Shown here: in pieces, positions 8,407-16,788 of the stretch | Layout of the letters: each line of letters begins with the position of its first letter | Numbering within the stretch: position 1 is the stretch's first letter | Assembly: GCA_030690215.1 (NCBI GenBank) | Contig: JAUYHD010000030.1 | Coordinates: 1-35,484, forward strand | DNA: 35,484 bases | Source: a bacterium | GTDB taxonomy: Bacteria; Patescibacteriota; Minisyncoccia; 1-14-0-10-42-19 | Direction: 5' to 3' | The notes under the pieces: model-generated | Seen by the model: the letters and a program-made list of their open reading frames with translations, nothing else | What the model was told of the DNA's origin: nothing | Databases searched by the model: none | Translations under genes and position numbers: made by a program

Positions 8407-8852
8407 GTCTGGTCTTCGTCGTGTTTTCTTATTCTCTTCTCAACTTTTCGGAGTGCCCACAAAATCACAAGTATTAATACCGCAGTAAATACCGCGACAC
8501 TATACATCTGCACGCCTACCGCCATCCCAACTGCCGCAACCGCCCATAGACCCGCCGCGGTCGTGAGGCCATGAACACTCCCGCGCTGAACAAAAATAAG
8601 TCCCGCGCCGAGAAAGCCGATACCAACAACTACTTGCGCGGCAACACGCGCGGGATCCTGCACACCGCCGCCAAATTGCTGAAACGCGCCCACGGAAAGA
8701 ATCGTGAAGAGCGCGGCACCCAATGACACAAGCGCGTATGTTCGCATGCCTGCCGCCTTGCCTTTATATTCCCGCTCAAGACCGATAAAAAGCCCGAGCC
8801 CCATCGCAAGCGCCACCTGAAAGAACATTCGCAATGTTTCGGGGTCAAACAT
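8403..8852 (-). CDS. MgtC/SapB-family membrane protein
   Basis: This 149-residue protein has the MgtC/SapB signature near the N-terminus (GLGLFIGLEREYKGKAAGMRTYALVSLGAAL) and VGIGFLGAGLIFVQRGSVHGLTTAAGLW in the middle, with about four to five membrane segments. Homologues sit in the inner membrane and are tied to Mg2+ limitation and ATP-synthase regulation in pathogens; the role of minimal versions like this one is unknown. The long C-terminal ACT-like domain of true MgtC is absent and a charged tail (RKVEKRIRKHDEDQT) takes its place. It converges on uvrC with a 4-bp overlap. Confidence 0.9.
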   Translation of the reverse strand: MFDPETLRMFFQVALAMGLGLFIGLEREYKGKAAGMRTYALVSLGAALFTILSVGAFQQFGGGVQDPARVAAQVVVGIGFLGAGLIFVQRGSVHGLTTAAGLWAVAAVGMAVGVQMYSVAVFTAVLILVILWALRKVEKRIRKHDEDQT

Positions 8853-8876
8853 GTCAAAAATTAATGAATGATAATG

Positions 8877-8957
8877 CCCCGACGCACATTACAATGTATT
8901 TCAATAATGAAGTCGGGACCCCGATACCCTTTATTATATTTTTTGATGGATATCGGG
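8877..8957. repeat. Two adjacent hairpins in the gap upstream of the mgtC-like gene
   Basis: CCCCGAC (8877-8883) pairs with GTCGGG (8912-8917). One base later CCCCGATA (8919-8926) pairs with TATCGGG (8951-8957). Both begin CCCCGA, suggesting a tandem palindromic repeat related in style to the other elements, but I see no target duplications. Confidence 0.45.
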
Positions 8958-9016
8958 AAATAAATTTTGTTTTAATTTACACATATCGCCTTCGGCTCAT
9001 CTTCACGAGCACATTC

Positions 9017-9592
9017 CTAAATCTCAACTACCTTTTCTTTACGAATAAGCTCAATAACTTTTTCCACAAGCGCTTTGGGGTCTTTATCAAACACCACTTT
9101 GCCCTCTCCACGGTGGGCACGATCAATAATTTCTTTAATCAAATCGGTGGAACCGCCAGCATCCTCAAGAACACCTACCGGCTTATTATCTTCAAATGCG
9201 ATTGTAAATTCGTTCAATGTTCCCATACGCCCGCAACCGACAATCACTCCATCTGAGGCACGCGTGAGAAGAAGGTTTCTCCCCGCATAATCAAAACCGG
9301 TGTATACAATCATATCCATATAATCAACCGGGAGCTTGTATTTTTCAACATGCTCTTTCTCGTTTAACGCGGGAGACAACCCAATAGAAATCCCGCCTGC
9401 TTCTTTGGCGCCGATTGCCGCCCAATAGGGAAAACCGGTAGTTGCCCCCGTCACCAAAATAGCGTTATGTTTTACAATCTCTTTGCCCAGTTCTTTTGCC
9501 CGCTCAAGGGCATCTTTCGGGCAATGACCGGTTTCTGCGGCGCCCGAAACGCAAATCTTAAATTTGAGGTGAGAATGCGGTGATGGCTTCAT
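9017..9592 (-). CDS. LOG/SLOG-family Rossmann-like protein (TIGR00725-like)
   Basis: The 191-residue protein has the nucleotide-binding fold of the lysine-decarboxylase-like (LOG) superfamily: an N-terminal strand FKICVSGAAETG, the glycine-rich LVTGATTGFPYWAAIGAKEAGG near residues 45-65, and GVIVGCGRMGTLNEFTIAFE near 130-150, a variant of the PGGxGTxxE motif. LOG enzymes hydrolyse nucleoside monophosphates, while other members bind molybdopterin or nucleotides. The first G of PGG is replaced here (CGRMGT), so the activity is unclear. It is monocistronic on the minus strand. Confidence 0.8.
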   Translation of the reverse strand: MKPSPHSHLKFKICVSGAAETGHCPKDALERAKELGKEIVKHNAILVTGATTGFPYWAAIGAKEAGGISIGLSPALNEKEHVEKYKLPVDYMDMIVYTGFDYAGRNLLLTRASDGVIVGCGRMGTLNEFTIAFEDNKPVGVLEDAGGSTDLIKEIIDRAHRGEGKVVFDKDPKALVEKVIELIRKEKVVEI

Positions 9593-9627
9593 ATAATCAG
9601 TATACCGAAAAGCAAAAAAATAAAAAA

Positions 9628-9647
9628 GCTTCGTTTTACAACGAAGC
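9628..9647 (-). terminator. Terminator of the HAD-like gene
   Basis: GCTTCGTT (9628-9635) pairs with AACGAAGC (9640-9647), followed on the minus strand by TTTTTTA. It lies directly after the stop of the gene at 9656-10354. Confidence 0.8.
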
Positions 9648-9655
9648 CCTACGTA

Positions 9656-10354
9656 TTAGCCACACGTTACAGGAAAACCATGCTCCTCAAACTGTTTTTC
9701 AAGATGAGTAAGCCCGCCTCCAATTTGGAATTCAATAGCATTGCCGCCCGCTATTCGAAAACCCTCGGTATTTTTAGAAAGATTATCTACAAACATTATA
9801 TGCTCCCTCGAAATACCGCATTCTTTCCATATATGACCAAGAACAACATTAAAAAAAGCGGGGTTTTCGCTTTTTCTCCCTTTCCACTCGCATGAAAAAA
9901 GAACAATATCAGAATGAAAATACTTGAACAAATGCCCAAAACGCGATCTCATATGTTCTGCGTGTATGCAATTTGCGTTAGAAAGAAGGCCCTGGATATA
10001 ACCATCTTCGCTGATTCTCCGTGATAACGATAAAAATAGCGCAGTATGAAGAGGCCGCTCTCGCAATGTCTTGTTAAACGCAATAATAAAATCATCAAAA
10101 TGCGGGCTCTTGCCAAAATGGCGCGAAAGCACGGTGTATATTTTTTTGGGAGTCCATTCTTCGTTCTCTTCTATGGAATGCCAGAATTTCATCGGCGGCT
10201 TATCGCCCAATGCGTATTCACTCTCAAAAAAATCACGGACTTCATATCTGGTTGCGCCGAAAAGCACTCCGTTATCAATATAAAATTCGTCAACATCAAA
10301 TTCTGCCAACACGCCGCCAAAATCAAAAAGAAATCCTTTTTCTTTTTTTCGCAT
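9656..10354 (-). CDS. HAD-superfamily hydrolase-like protein
   Basis: The protein is 232 residues long. It opens with motif I of the haloacid dehalogenase fold as FLFDFGGVLAEFDVDEF, the variant found in epoxide-hydrolase-N/YihX-type HADs, with a nucleophile Asp. A motif II-like segment is GLLSNANCIHAEH, a conserved Lys region is SCEWKGRKSENPAFF, and motif IV is IMFVDNLSKNTEGFRIAGGNAIEF. The pattern is that of a cytoplasmic small-molecule phosphatase; the substrate cannot be inferred. Motif IV has a single D before N, so the metal-binding pair is atypical. Confidence 0.78.
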   Translation of the reverse strand: MRKKEKGFLFDFGGVLAEFDVDEFYIDNGVLFGATRYEVRDFFESEYALGDKPPMKFWHSIEENEEWTPKKIYTVLSRHFGKSPHFDDFIIAFNKTLRERPLHTALFLSLSRRISEDGYIQGLLSNANCIHAEHMRSRFGHLFKYFHSDIVLFSCEWKGRKSENPAFFNVVLGHIWKECGISREHIMFVDNLSKNTEGFRIAGGNAIEFQIGGGLTHLEKQFEEHGFPVTCG

Positions 10355-10412
10355 GGCCTTTCTCCTTTTTTCTGTTTTTAACGAACGTTCTTTATTCTAA
10401 TCAAGAGATCCA

Positions 10413-11777
10413 TTATATGTCAAACGATTCACCCATCTGGGGCGCGTATGCGCGAATCCCCAAGTGGTCGCGAATACGCTGCACAAAAAAGAGCGAGGAC
10501 TCCGCTTCGCCGTGCACCGCAAACACCGTATCAAGCGTATCAATAGAATCATGCACAAACTCCATAAGCGTATTTTGGTCGGGGTGCGCGGAATATCCGG
10601 ATATCTTTTCAACCCGCGCGCGCACCGGGACCTCCTCGCCAAATATATCCACGCTGCGCGCGCCATCCTGCAATTGCCTCCCGCGAGAACCCGCTGCCTG
10701 ATACCCCACAAGCAAAAGCATGGAATTAGGATCGGGCAAATATCGCCGTTCATGATGCAAAATACGCCCGCCTGTAGACATCCCCGAACCCGCAATAATA
10801 ACCTTTGGCGGAGGAACATCATTGATCGCTTTTGACTCTTCCGTTGCAAGCGTAAATTTGAGCATGGGGAATTTGAATATATGCTCGCCCGAATCAATGA
10901 TATAGCGCGTTCGCTTGTTAAAATACTGATCGCTTTTCTTGTAAATTTCTGTGGCGCGAATCGCCAAAGGCGAATCCAGAAACACCGGCACCATGGGCAC
11001 CCGCCCGTGCTCTATTAAATCATTTATTTCGTACAGAATTTCCTGCGTACGCTCAAGAGAGAACGCCGGAATCATAAGTACGCCGCCCCGTTTTACCGTA
11101 TCTTCAATGGCACGCTCTAATTTTCCCTTTCGTTCACTATGCGCTTCGTGATCACGATTTCCATATGTAGATTCAATAACTAAAATATTCGCGCCGCTTA
11201 CCTTTTCGGGTGCGGGCAAAAGCGGCGTTGGGGGATTCCCAAGATCTCCCGTAAAAACAATTTTTTTCTGGGCTTCTTCTTTTTCTTTATACATAATTTC
11301 TACCATCGCGGAACCCAGAATGTGGCCCGCATCAAGCAAGCGGATATGCAAATCTCCGATAACAAATTCGTCCTGATATTCGTGCGCCTCCCAATGTTGG
11401 AATGTTTTTTGAAGATCTTCCTCCTCAAATAATACCGTATTGCCTTCATGCTCTGCTTCCCTCTCCATCAAACTCAAACTATCCTTGAGCATAATCTGTA
11501 TGAGATCTTTTGTTGGCACCGTTGAATGAACATTTTTCTGGAATCCCTCTTTAAATAATTTTGGGATGCGGCCCGTGTGGTCAGTATGCGCGTGCGTTAC
11601 AATAACACCGTCAATGGAAGAGGGATCAAACGGGAATGGCACATAATTTTGTTTTTCGCATACTTTTGGGCACTGAAATAATCCGCAGTCAATCAATACT
11701 TTTGCCTGGTCCGTTTCAAGCAAATAGCAAGAACCTGAAATTTGCTGAGCGCCCCCATAAAAAGAAAGTTTTGCCAT
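10413..11777 (-). CDS. MBL-fold/beta-CASP RNA-processing nuclease
   Basis: This 454-residue protein belongs to the CPSF73/Ysh1-like branch. The metallo-beta-lactamase metal motif is THAHTDHTGRIPKLF (about residue 60), followed by DAGHILGSAMVEI and FTGDLGN. The beta-CASP motifs are PAFSLERTQEILYEI and AGSGMSTGGRILHH. The RMMBL end has GYQAAGSRGRQL and KISGYSAHPDQNTLMEF, with the last metal His probably in the final VHGEAES segment. Bacterial members are RNA endo- or exonucleases related to RNase J. The start ATG at 11777 gives MAKLSFYGGAQQISGSCYLLE, a typical beginning. A family A element lies just upstream at 11817-11955. Confidence 0.92.
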   Translation of the reverse strand: MAKLSFYGGAQQISGSCYLLETDQAKVLIDCGLFQCPKVCEKQNYVPFPFDPSSIDGVIVTHAHTDHTGRIPKLFKEGFQKNVHSTVPTKDLIQIMLKDSLSLMEREAEHEGNTVLFEEEDLQKTFQHWEAHEYQDEFVIGDLHIRLLDAGHILGSAMVEIMYKEKEEAQKKIVFTGDLGNPPTPLLPAPEKVSGANILVIESTYGNRDHEAHSERKGKLERAIEDTVKRGGVLMIPAFSLERTQEILYEINDLIEHGRVPMVPVFLDSPLAIRATEIYKKSDQYFNKRTRYIIDSGEHIFKFPMLKFTLATEESKAINDVPPPKVIIAGSGMSTGGRILHHERRYLPDPNSMLLLVGYQAAGSRGRQLQDGARSVDIFGEEVPVRARVEKISGYSAHPDQNTLMEFVHDSIDTLDTVFAVHGEAESSLFFVQRIRDHLGIRAYAPQMGESFDI

Positions 11778-11816
11778 ACTGTCAGTATATCATCATACGC
11801 GGGCCGGGACACTTGA

Positions 11817-11955
11817 CCCCGTAGAGCAATATCATATGATGCATTCTTATAAGTCATTATGCGAAACAATATTTCCGAAAAAAAATTAGAATGCAATTGT
11901 TTTTGTACTTTAGGCGGCGAATGCATGACTTATTATATGATATTGTCTTACGGGG
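11817..11955. mobile_element. Palindromic mobile element, family A copy 2 (139 bp)
   Basis: It starts CCCCGTAGAGCAATATCATA and ends TATGATATTGTCTTACGGGG. ATAAGTCAT pairs with ATGACTTAT further in, and the internal motif is GGCGAATGCATGAC. It is flanked by TTGA at 11813-11816 and 11956-11959. It lies between the divergent beta-CASP and aminopeptidase genes, so it sits in a shared promoter region. Confidence 0.9.
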
Positions 11956-11982
11956 TTGATTTTTTGCTTTTTTTGTTATAGT
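11956..11982 (+). promoter_or_regulatory. Possible aminopeptidase promoter using the duplicated TTGA
   Basis: TTGATT (11956-11961), whose TTGA is the right-hand duplication of the family A element, is followed by TATAGT (11977-11982) with a 15-bp spacer. TAGTAT at 11979 would give 17. The spacing is suboptimal, so this is a candidate only. Confidence 0.4.
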
Positions 11983-12016
11983 ATTCACAAAAATCGCTTT
12001 TACGGAGGAACGTCCT

Positions 12017-13474
12017 TTGAAAATATATGTAGACTTGGAATTTAAGGGGAACAAAATAGAAGCTCTTGAGAGCCTGCCTTATGGGATAGGCGCGCATTAC
12101 AAATATGAGGGCAATCGCAAAGAAATAATACGAACCCTTCCGGATACCTATACCGTAGGGCTTGGTGAGAGAGACGAACTACGGCTCCACCATATATGGG
12201 ATATCGCGCGCATTGCCGCAGAAAAAGTGACTGGCGAAATAAATGCCGACGAAATATATTTCTATAATATAGAAAAAATACATGGAAGCACTCCGTTCAA
12301 CACGCAACAAATTACAAACGCTATCGTGCTTGGAGCAACAACCGGCTTGTATCGTTTTGACTCATACAAAGCAAAAAAAGACCCAAACAAAAAAATAGCG
12401 AAAATAACCGTGTCGGATGCTTATGCCTACCAAAAAGAGGCGGATGTAATCGCAAAAGCATATGTACAAACACGCACTATGATAGAAATGGCGCCAAATG
12501 ATTTTTACCCCGAAAGCGCCTGCAAGCATGTTGATGAAATGTTCGCGCATCCTATGAGTGTATATGTAGATGACTATGATCCAGAAAATTTCAGGCGGAA
12601 ATCATGGGATACTTCATCTTCTTATATCCGTAGATTTTATTTTACGGAAAAAACAGTCCCGGGGCTATTTCCATCTCTTTGGGCGGTAGGCAGGGGTGCG
12701 GGCAATAAGCCGCGCATGCTTGTCATAGAATACAAGCATCCCGGTACGACATTCAAAAATCCGATAGCGCTTGTAGGAAAAGGTATCTGCATGGACACCG
12801 GAGGAGACGACAGCAAGCCATCAGACGCAAAAAAGAATATGCGCATGGATATGGCAGGGGCTGCAAACGTCATCGGCACGATGAAGACAATAGTTGATCT
12901 TAATATTCCGGTATGGGTAGTTGCCGTATGTCCGTTCGCCATAAACAGTCCGGGTCCGGATGCCTACACCCAGGAGATGGTCATAGGAACATATAAAAAC
13001 GGCCCGACAACAGTCATCCGCCACACGGATGCGGAAGGACGAGTTGTTCTTTCTGACGCAGTTCGTTTTGCGGCTCTTGAGTGGAACCCGAAATACATCA
13101 TTGAGCTTTCAACACTGACAGGAGCCGCACGAACCGCTATAGGCAATTGGGGAAGAACAGTCGCTATAAGCAACCATAAACCTCTGGAAGATACTTTCTT
13201 GCGCGCGGTTGAACGCGCCGGTCAACGCGTAACATTCCTTCCTCTTGATGAAGAAGCGTTGGAAGCCATGCAAGACAAAGAAAGCGGCGCAGATCACAAC
13301 AACATAGGAAGCGCGGGATCGGGTGGCGCTATCACGGGAGGCGCGTTCGTTTTCTTAAAGCTTCCCGACGGAACACATATGATACATTGGGATATCGCCC
13401 CAACGACCGATAAGCCCGAATTACGCGGGCAAGAGATACGGACACTTATAGAATTCATGAAAATGACCGTATAA
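12017..13474 (+). CDS. M17-family leucyl aminopeptidase (cytosol aminopeptidase)
   Basis: This is a two-metal aminopeptidase that releases N-terminal residues from peptides in the cytoplasm, normally as a hexamer. The active-site elements are VGKGICMDTGG (Lys and first Asp, about residues 252-262), MRMDMAGAANVIG (Asp, about 275) and HTDAEGRVVLSDA (Asp/Glu, about 337), then ELSTLTGAARTAIG. The canonical FDSGG is MDTGG and NTDAEGR is HTDAEGR, so it is a divergent member; length (485) is normal. The start is TTG at 12017, chosen because GGAGG (12004-12008) lies eight bases upstream and no ATG fits better. It is monocistronic, with a terminator at 13492-13518. Confidence 0.9.
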   Translation: MKIYVDLEFKGNKIEALESLPYGIGAHYKYEGNRKEIIRTLPDTYTVGLGERDELRLHHIWDIARIAAEKVTGEINADEIYFYNIEKIHGSTPFNTQQITNAIVLGATTGLYRFDSYKAKKDPNKKIAKITVSDAYAYQKEADVIAKAYVQTRTMIEMAPNDFYPESACKHVDEMFAHPMSVYVDDYDPENFRRKSWDTSSSYIRRFYFTEKTVPGLFPSLWAVGRGAGNKPRMLVIEYKHPGTTFKNPIALVGKGICMDTGGDDSKPSDAKKNMRMDMAGAANVIGTMKTIVDLNIPVWVVAVCPFAINSPGPDAYTQEMVIGTYKNGPTTVIRHTDAEGRVVLSDAVRFAALEWNPKYIIELSTLTGAARTAIGNWGRTVAISNHKPLEDTFLRAVERAGQRVTFLPLDEEALEAMQDKESGADHNNIGSAGSGGAITGGAFVFLKLPDGTHMIHWDIAPTTDKPELRGQEIRTLIEFMKMTV

Positions 13475-13491
13475 AAATAATAAAAATACAA

Positions 13492-13518
13492 CGCCATCAT
13501 GCTTTTTGCATGATGGCG
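13492..13518. terminator. Bidirectional terminator between the aminopeptidase gene and thiI
   Basis: CGCCATCATGC (13492-13502) pairs with GCATGATGGCG (13508-13518) around TTTTT, followed by ATTTTTATT on the plus strand. It lies between the convergent stop codons of the two genes. Confidence 0.88.
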
Positions 13519-13522
13519 ATTT

Positions 13523-14665
13523 TTATTCCAGCGCCTTAAGCGCTTTTTCTTCCAATGCTTTCCGTAGAGGGTCTTCAATTTTTTTTATTTCTTCTATGTA
13601 TGTTTTTGTCCGCGGAGAACCTTCTACAAAAAGCGAACAGCAATCGTCATATGGCAATTTTGATATATCATATGTTCTATATTTTTTCGCACGTTCTATA
13701 ATTTCTTCCTTATCCAATCCCGCAAGCGGACGCAAAATAGGGAGTGTGGCAATCTCTGATACTGTTCGTATATTTTCGAGTGTTTGGGAAGCAACCTGCC
13801 CAACAGAATCACCGGTTACAAGCACCAATGCTTTTTCTTTTTCCGCGATACGCTCGGCAATCCAAAGCATCCACCTCCTATAAAGCACGATCCGGAATTC
13901 TGACGGAGCTTTTGTAACAATATATTGCTGGATATCGCTTAATGGAATTTCATGCAATAGAAGCTGTGTGGGGCTATATTCCGAAATCACATCGCGCAAT
14001 TTTCTTACATTCTCCAATGAATCTTTTGACGTATATGGATAACTATGAAAATGAACCAACACAGGAATACACCCCCGCTTCATCATTAAAAGAGACGCGA
14101 TCGGAGAATCAAACCCGCTTGAAAGAAGAACAATTACCTTCCCCGAAACGCCAACCGGCAACCCCCCCAATCCCTCAACTCGTTCCGTTAAGAGATAGGC
14201 CTTATGCTCAACAACTTCTATGCGCAAAATAATCTCCGGGCGCTCCAGCGACACCGGAAAGCCGAATTCTTCATGAATAACAGCTCCGATTTCTTTTTCA
14301 AGGTCATGCGAAGTAAAGGGATATTTTTTTTCCGCGCGCGAAGCGCTTACGCGGAATGGCGCTTTTTCTTTTTTTGAAAATATTTCGCGCGCCTTCTCTT
14401 TTATAGCATCCGCATCAGCAGACGTAACGACACCTATTTCAATATGATGGACGCCGAACACATAGCCCAGCCGTTCTGCCAGCTCCTTCCTTTTTTCTTT
14501 TTTAACATATATGACAATTCTTCCAGAAACACGCTCTGCGGATATGTACAAACCATGCGCCTGCTTCTTTATATTAAAAAGAAGCGCCTTCTCAAAGAAA
14601 GCGCGATTTTTCCCCTTGAGCGCAATTTCGTGATAATGCGCTATGATGCATGTGTTTTCCTCCAT
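13523..14665 (-). CDS. thiI: tRNA 4-thiouridine synthetase ThiI, without rhodanese domain
   Basis: ThiI adenylates U8 of tRNA and transfers sulfur to give s4U, and can serve thiamine thiazole synthesis. The N-terminal ferredoxin-like region has HEIALKGKNRAFFE, then a THUMP domain (about residues 55-165). The PP-loop is LLSSGFDSPIAS (about 180), and LVTGDSVGQVASQTLENI and DISKLPYDDCCSLF carry further conserved residues, including the Cys pair near 340. Length is 380, so the C-terminal rhodanese domain of the E. coli enzyme is absent; many bacteria use an external persulfide donor instead. Its start overlaps the end of the upstream membrane-protein gene by 25 bp, suggesting coupled translation. 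Confidence 0.95.
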   Translation of the reverse strand: MEENTCIIAHYHEIALKGKNRAFFEKALLFNIKKQAHGLYISAERVSGRIVIYVKKEKRKELAERLGYVFGVHHIEIGVVTSADADAIKEKAREIFSKKEKAPFRVSASRAEKKYPFTSHDLEKEIGAVIHEEFGFPVSLERPEIILRIEVVEHKAYLLTERVEGLGGLPVGVSGKVIVLLSSGFDSPIASLLMMKRGCIPVLVHFHSYPYTSKDSLENVRKLRDVISEYSPTQLLLHEIPLSDIQQYIVTKAPSEFRIVLYRRWMLWIAERIAEKEKALVLVTGDSVGQVASQTLENIRTVSEIATLPILRPLAGLDKEEIIERAKKYRTYDISKLPYDDCCSLFVEGSPRTKTYIEEIKKIEDPLRKALEEKALKALE

Positions 14666-15075
14666 AGAAAAAATAATGCGGCGAATAAAGCGCCTGCCAC
14701 ATCCATGATTAAATCAAGAAGAGTATCTGCCAGAAGCGCTTTGCCGGAAAGACCGATACCAAGAAACGGAACATGGATTGCATCCATCGCGAATTCAAAA
14801 ATTTCCCATCCGATTCCCACAAACGCCGCTCCGCTTACGATAATAAAAACAGCAAGCGGGAATGACGCGCGGAAGCTCTCGCGAAACGAATAATAATACA
14901 GATAAAACAAAAAACTCCCCGCCCAAAATCCGCCTGCAAAATGAAGTACGATATCAAGCCACCAAAAAGTGTAATACAACGACTCAACTAACGCAATGAT
15001 ATGTACGCCAAAAATACCAATGAGCGAACCAAGAAGAATGGCCGGGAACGCATCATTCTTTTTTTTAAATAACAT
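14641..15075 (-). CDS. YjdF-like (DUF2238-like) integral membrane protein
   Basis: It has about 144 residues from the ATG at 15075 or 15078 (MMLFKKKNDAF); GAGGGG stands a few bases upstream. A longer frame from a TTG at 15126 is possible, because AAGGA precedes it right after the ndk stop. Four to five hydrophobic helices carry conserved polar residues in the order WWLDIVLHFAGGFWAG, GIGWEIFEFAMD and ADTLLDLIMDVAGA. That D..H..GG / WE.FE / DT..D...D pattern is what I associate with the YjdF family, whose function is unknown. It is placed between ndk and thiI on the same strand and overlaps thiI. Confidence 0.75.
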   Translation of the reverse strand: MLFKKKNDAFPAILLGSLIGIFGVHIIALVESLYYTFWWLDIVLHFAGGFWAGSFLFYLYYYSFRESFRASFPLAVFIIVSGAAFVGIGWEIFEFAMDAIHVPFLGIGLSGKALLADTLLDLIMDVAGALFAALFFLWRKTHAS

Positions 15076-15131
15076 CATATACCCCTCGCTGCATATATAT
15101 CGCTTGTAAAACACATACGCAAACAAAATCC

Positions 15132-15728
15132 TTAAAACATTATATCTTCTTCCGCCCGCTTATATGCATGGATTTCTTTATCCGTAAACCAATGAGTAAG
15201 TTCGTGTGCCGCCTCCTCCGGATCGCCTGACGCGTGCACTACATTATGGATAGAGCGTTTTTGGATGTTTGCCAATGTCGGCGAATCTACCGAAAAATCA
15301 CCGCGTATTGTCCCCATGTCTGCAAATGCAGGAATAGTTTTACCCACAATCTTTCGCACCATATCAATTGCGTGAATGCCCTGCACTACCATTGCAACCA
15401 TAGGACCTGACGTAAGAAAATCAACGTTCCACTGCGCAACCTGTTTCCCTATTTCTATCGGGTCATCGGTGCCGACTTCTTTTTTAGGATCCTTGCCGTA
15501 TTTCTGATAATTTTCAAATGTTTTTTCTCCTATGCCGCGAAGCCATGGTTCCGTGTTCGGATAGTGGCTATGCGCATGCTTACGCGAAGCTAAAATCATT
15601 TTAATCGCGATCACTTTTAAGCCGCGCATTTCAATCCGCTTGATTACTTCACCAATAAGACCCCGCTTTACGCCGTCCGGCTTGATAAGTACGACGGTTT
15701 TTTCTTCTGCTGGGTGGCTCATGCTCAC
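15132..15728 (-). CDS. ndk: Nucleoside diphosphate kinase, extended form
   Basis: It transfers gamma-phosphate from ATP to nucleoside diphosphates through a phospho-histidine. TVVLIKPDGVKRGLIGEVIKRIE is the standard N-terminus, GPMVAMVVQG and GTIRGDF follow, and the catalytic histidine lies in NVVHASGDPEEA (about H165). The protein has 198 residues against about 140-150 for most NDKs. The extra 45-50 residues fall after SHYP (about residues 57-105, TEPWLRGIGEKTFENYQKYG and beyond), the region of the Kpn loop that influences oligomer form. The frame begins with GTG at 15728, and the in-frame ATG at 15722 is an alternative. It lies upstream of the YjdF-like gene and thiI. Confidence 0.93.
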   Translation of the reverse strand: MSMSHPAEEKTVVLIKPDGVKRGLIGEVIKRIEMRGLKVIAIKMILASRKHAHSHYPNTEPWLRGIGEKTFENYQKYGKDPKKEVGTDDPIEIGKQVAQWNVDFLTSGPMVAMVVQGIHAIDMVRKIVGKTIPAFADMGTIRGDFSVDSPTLANIQKRSIHNVVHASGDPEEAAHELTHWFTDKEIHAYKRAEEDIMF

Positions 15729-15765
15729 ATACTAATGAAACCCGGCTTTTTTGGCAAGACATAAA

Positions 15766-15797
15766 AAAAGACTCGTAGGATTATCTGCGAGTCTTTT
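15766..15797 (-). terminator. Terminator of the prs-nadA operon
   Basis: AAAAGACTCG (15766-15775) pairs with CGAGTCTTTT (15788-15797), followed on the minus strand by further T residues. It begins seven bases after the nadA stop. Confidence 0.85.
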
Positions 15798-15803
15798 GCA
15801 TAT

Positions 15804-16775
15804 CTAGTGGATTGAAATCATCAGATCTATTGCTTTTTTCGCTTTGTTGGCAACGCGCTCAGTAACCGTAATTTCATACTTCTCTTCTTCCAACGACCGA
15901 AGAACTTTCTCAAGCGTTATTTTTTTCATATACCCGCACACGGCTCCTGCGTCAAGCGGTATGAATTCTTTTTCTGGATTTTCTTTTTTCAGCCGATATA
16001 TAAGACCCGTTTCGGTCCCGATAATAAATTTTTGCGCGGAAGATTTTTGTACATATGCAAGCATTCCGCCCGTTCCCAAAAATCTCACATGCGGTACGCA
16101 TTCACTTACCATAACAAGCGCCTGTGACGTACATCCGCACTCTGGATGAATAAGCACCTCTGCATCCGGATATTCCCCGATACGCTTCATAATATATTCC
16201 TTGCGAAGCCCGGCATGTACATGGCATTCGCCGGGCCAGAGATGCATATTCATACGGCCTGTTTTCTGTCTGACATAATACCCAAGAAACATATCCGGCA
16301 AAAAAAGAATTTCCTTTTCGCGAGGAATCGCATGTACTATCGCTACAGCATTCGCGGACGTACAGCAATAATCGCTTTCCGCTTTTACTTCTGCTGTTGT
16401 ATTTACATAAGAAACCACGATAGCCCCGGGATGCTCTTTTTTCCATCCGCGTAATAGATCTGCGTCAATCGTATCTGCAAGCGAACACCCCGCGCCCATA
16501 TCAGGGAGAAGCACCTTTTTTGCGGGGGATAGTATTTTTGCGGTTTCCGCCATAAAATGCACACCGCAGAAAACAATTATGTCTGCGTCCGTTTCCGCCG
16601 CCTTGCGCGAAAGCTCCAATGAATCGCCGACAACATCCGCAACATCCTGGACTTCCGGTACCTGATAATTATGGGCAAGAATAACCGCGTTTTTTTCTTT
16701 TGCGAGCGTTTTTATTTTTCGTATATGCGCTTCTTGAATGGATACATCTTGTATGCCTGCGGTTTTTTTGTTCAT
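15804..16775 (-). CDS. nadA: Quinolinate synthase NadA
   Basis: NadA is a [4Fe-4S] enzyme that condenses iminoaspartate with dihydroxyacetone phosphate to quinolinate in NAD synthesis. Visible marks are ILAHNYQVPEVQDVADVVGDS near the N-terminus, the three cluster Cys contexts VFCGVHFMAE, SDYCCTSANA and HPECGCTS, and GTETGLIYRL near the end. I choose the ATG at 16775 (MNKKTAG), 322 residues long, because AGGAG stands just upstream; the longer frame overlaps prs. It follows prs after 13 bp. No nadB or nadC is in the window, so the iminoaspartate source is not visible here. Confidence 0.95.
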   Translation of the reverse strand: MNKKTAGIQDVSIQEAHIRKIKTLAKEKNAVILAHNYQVPEVQDVADVVGDSLELSRKAAETDADIIVFCGVHFMAETAKILSPAKKVLLPDMGAGCSLADTIDADLLRGWKKEHPGAIVVSYVNTTAEVKAESDYCCTSANAVAIVHAIPREKEILFLPDMFLGYYVRQKTGRMNMHLWPGECHVHAGLRKEYIMKRIGEYPDAEVLIHPECGCTSQALVMVSECVPHVRFLGTGGMLAYVQKSSAQKFIIGTETGLIYRLKKENPEKEFIPLDAGAVCGYMKKITLEKVLRSLEEEKYEITVTERVANKAKKAIDLMISIH

Positions 16776-16788
16776 CTCCTTGTTTCTC

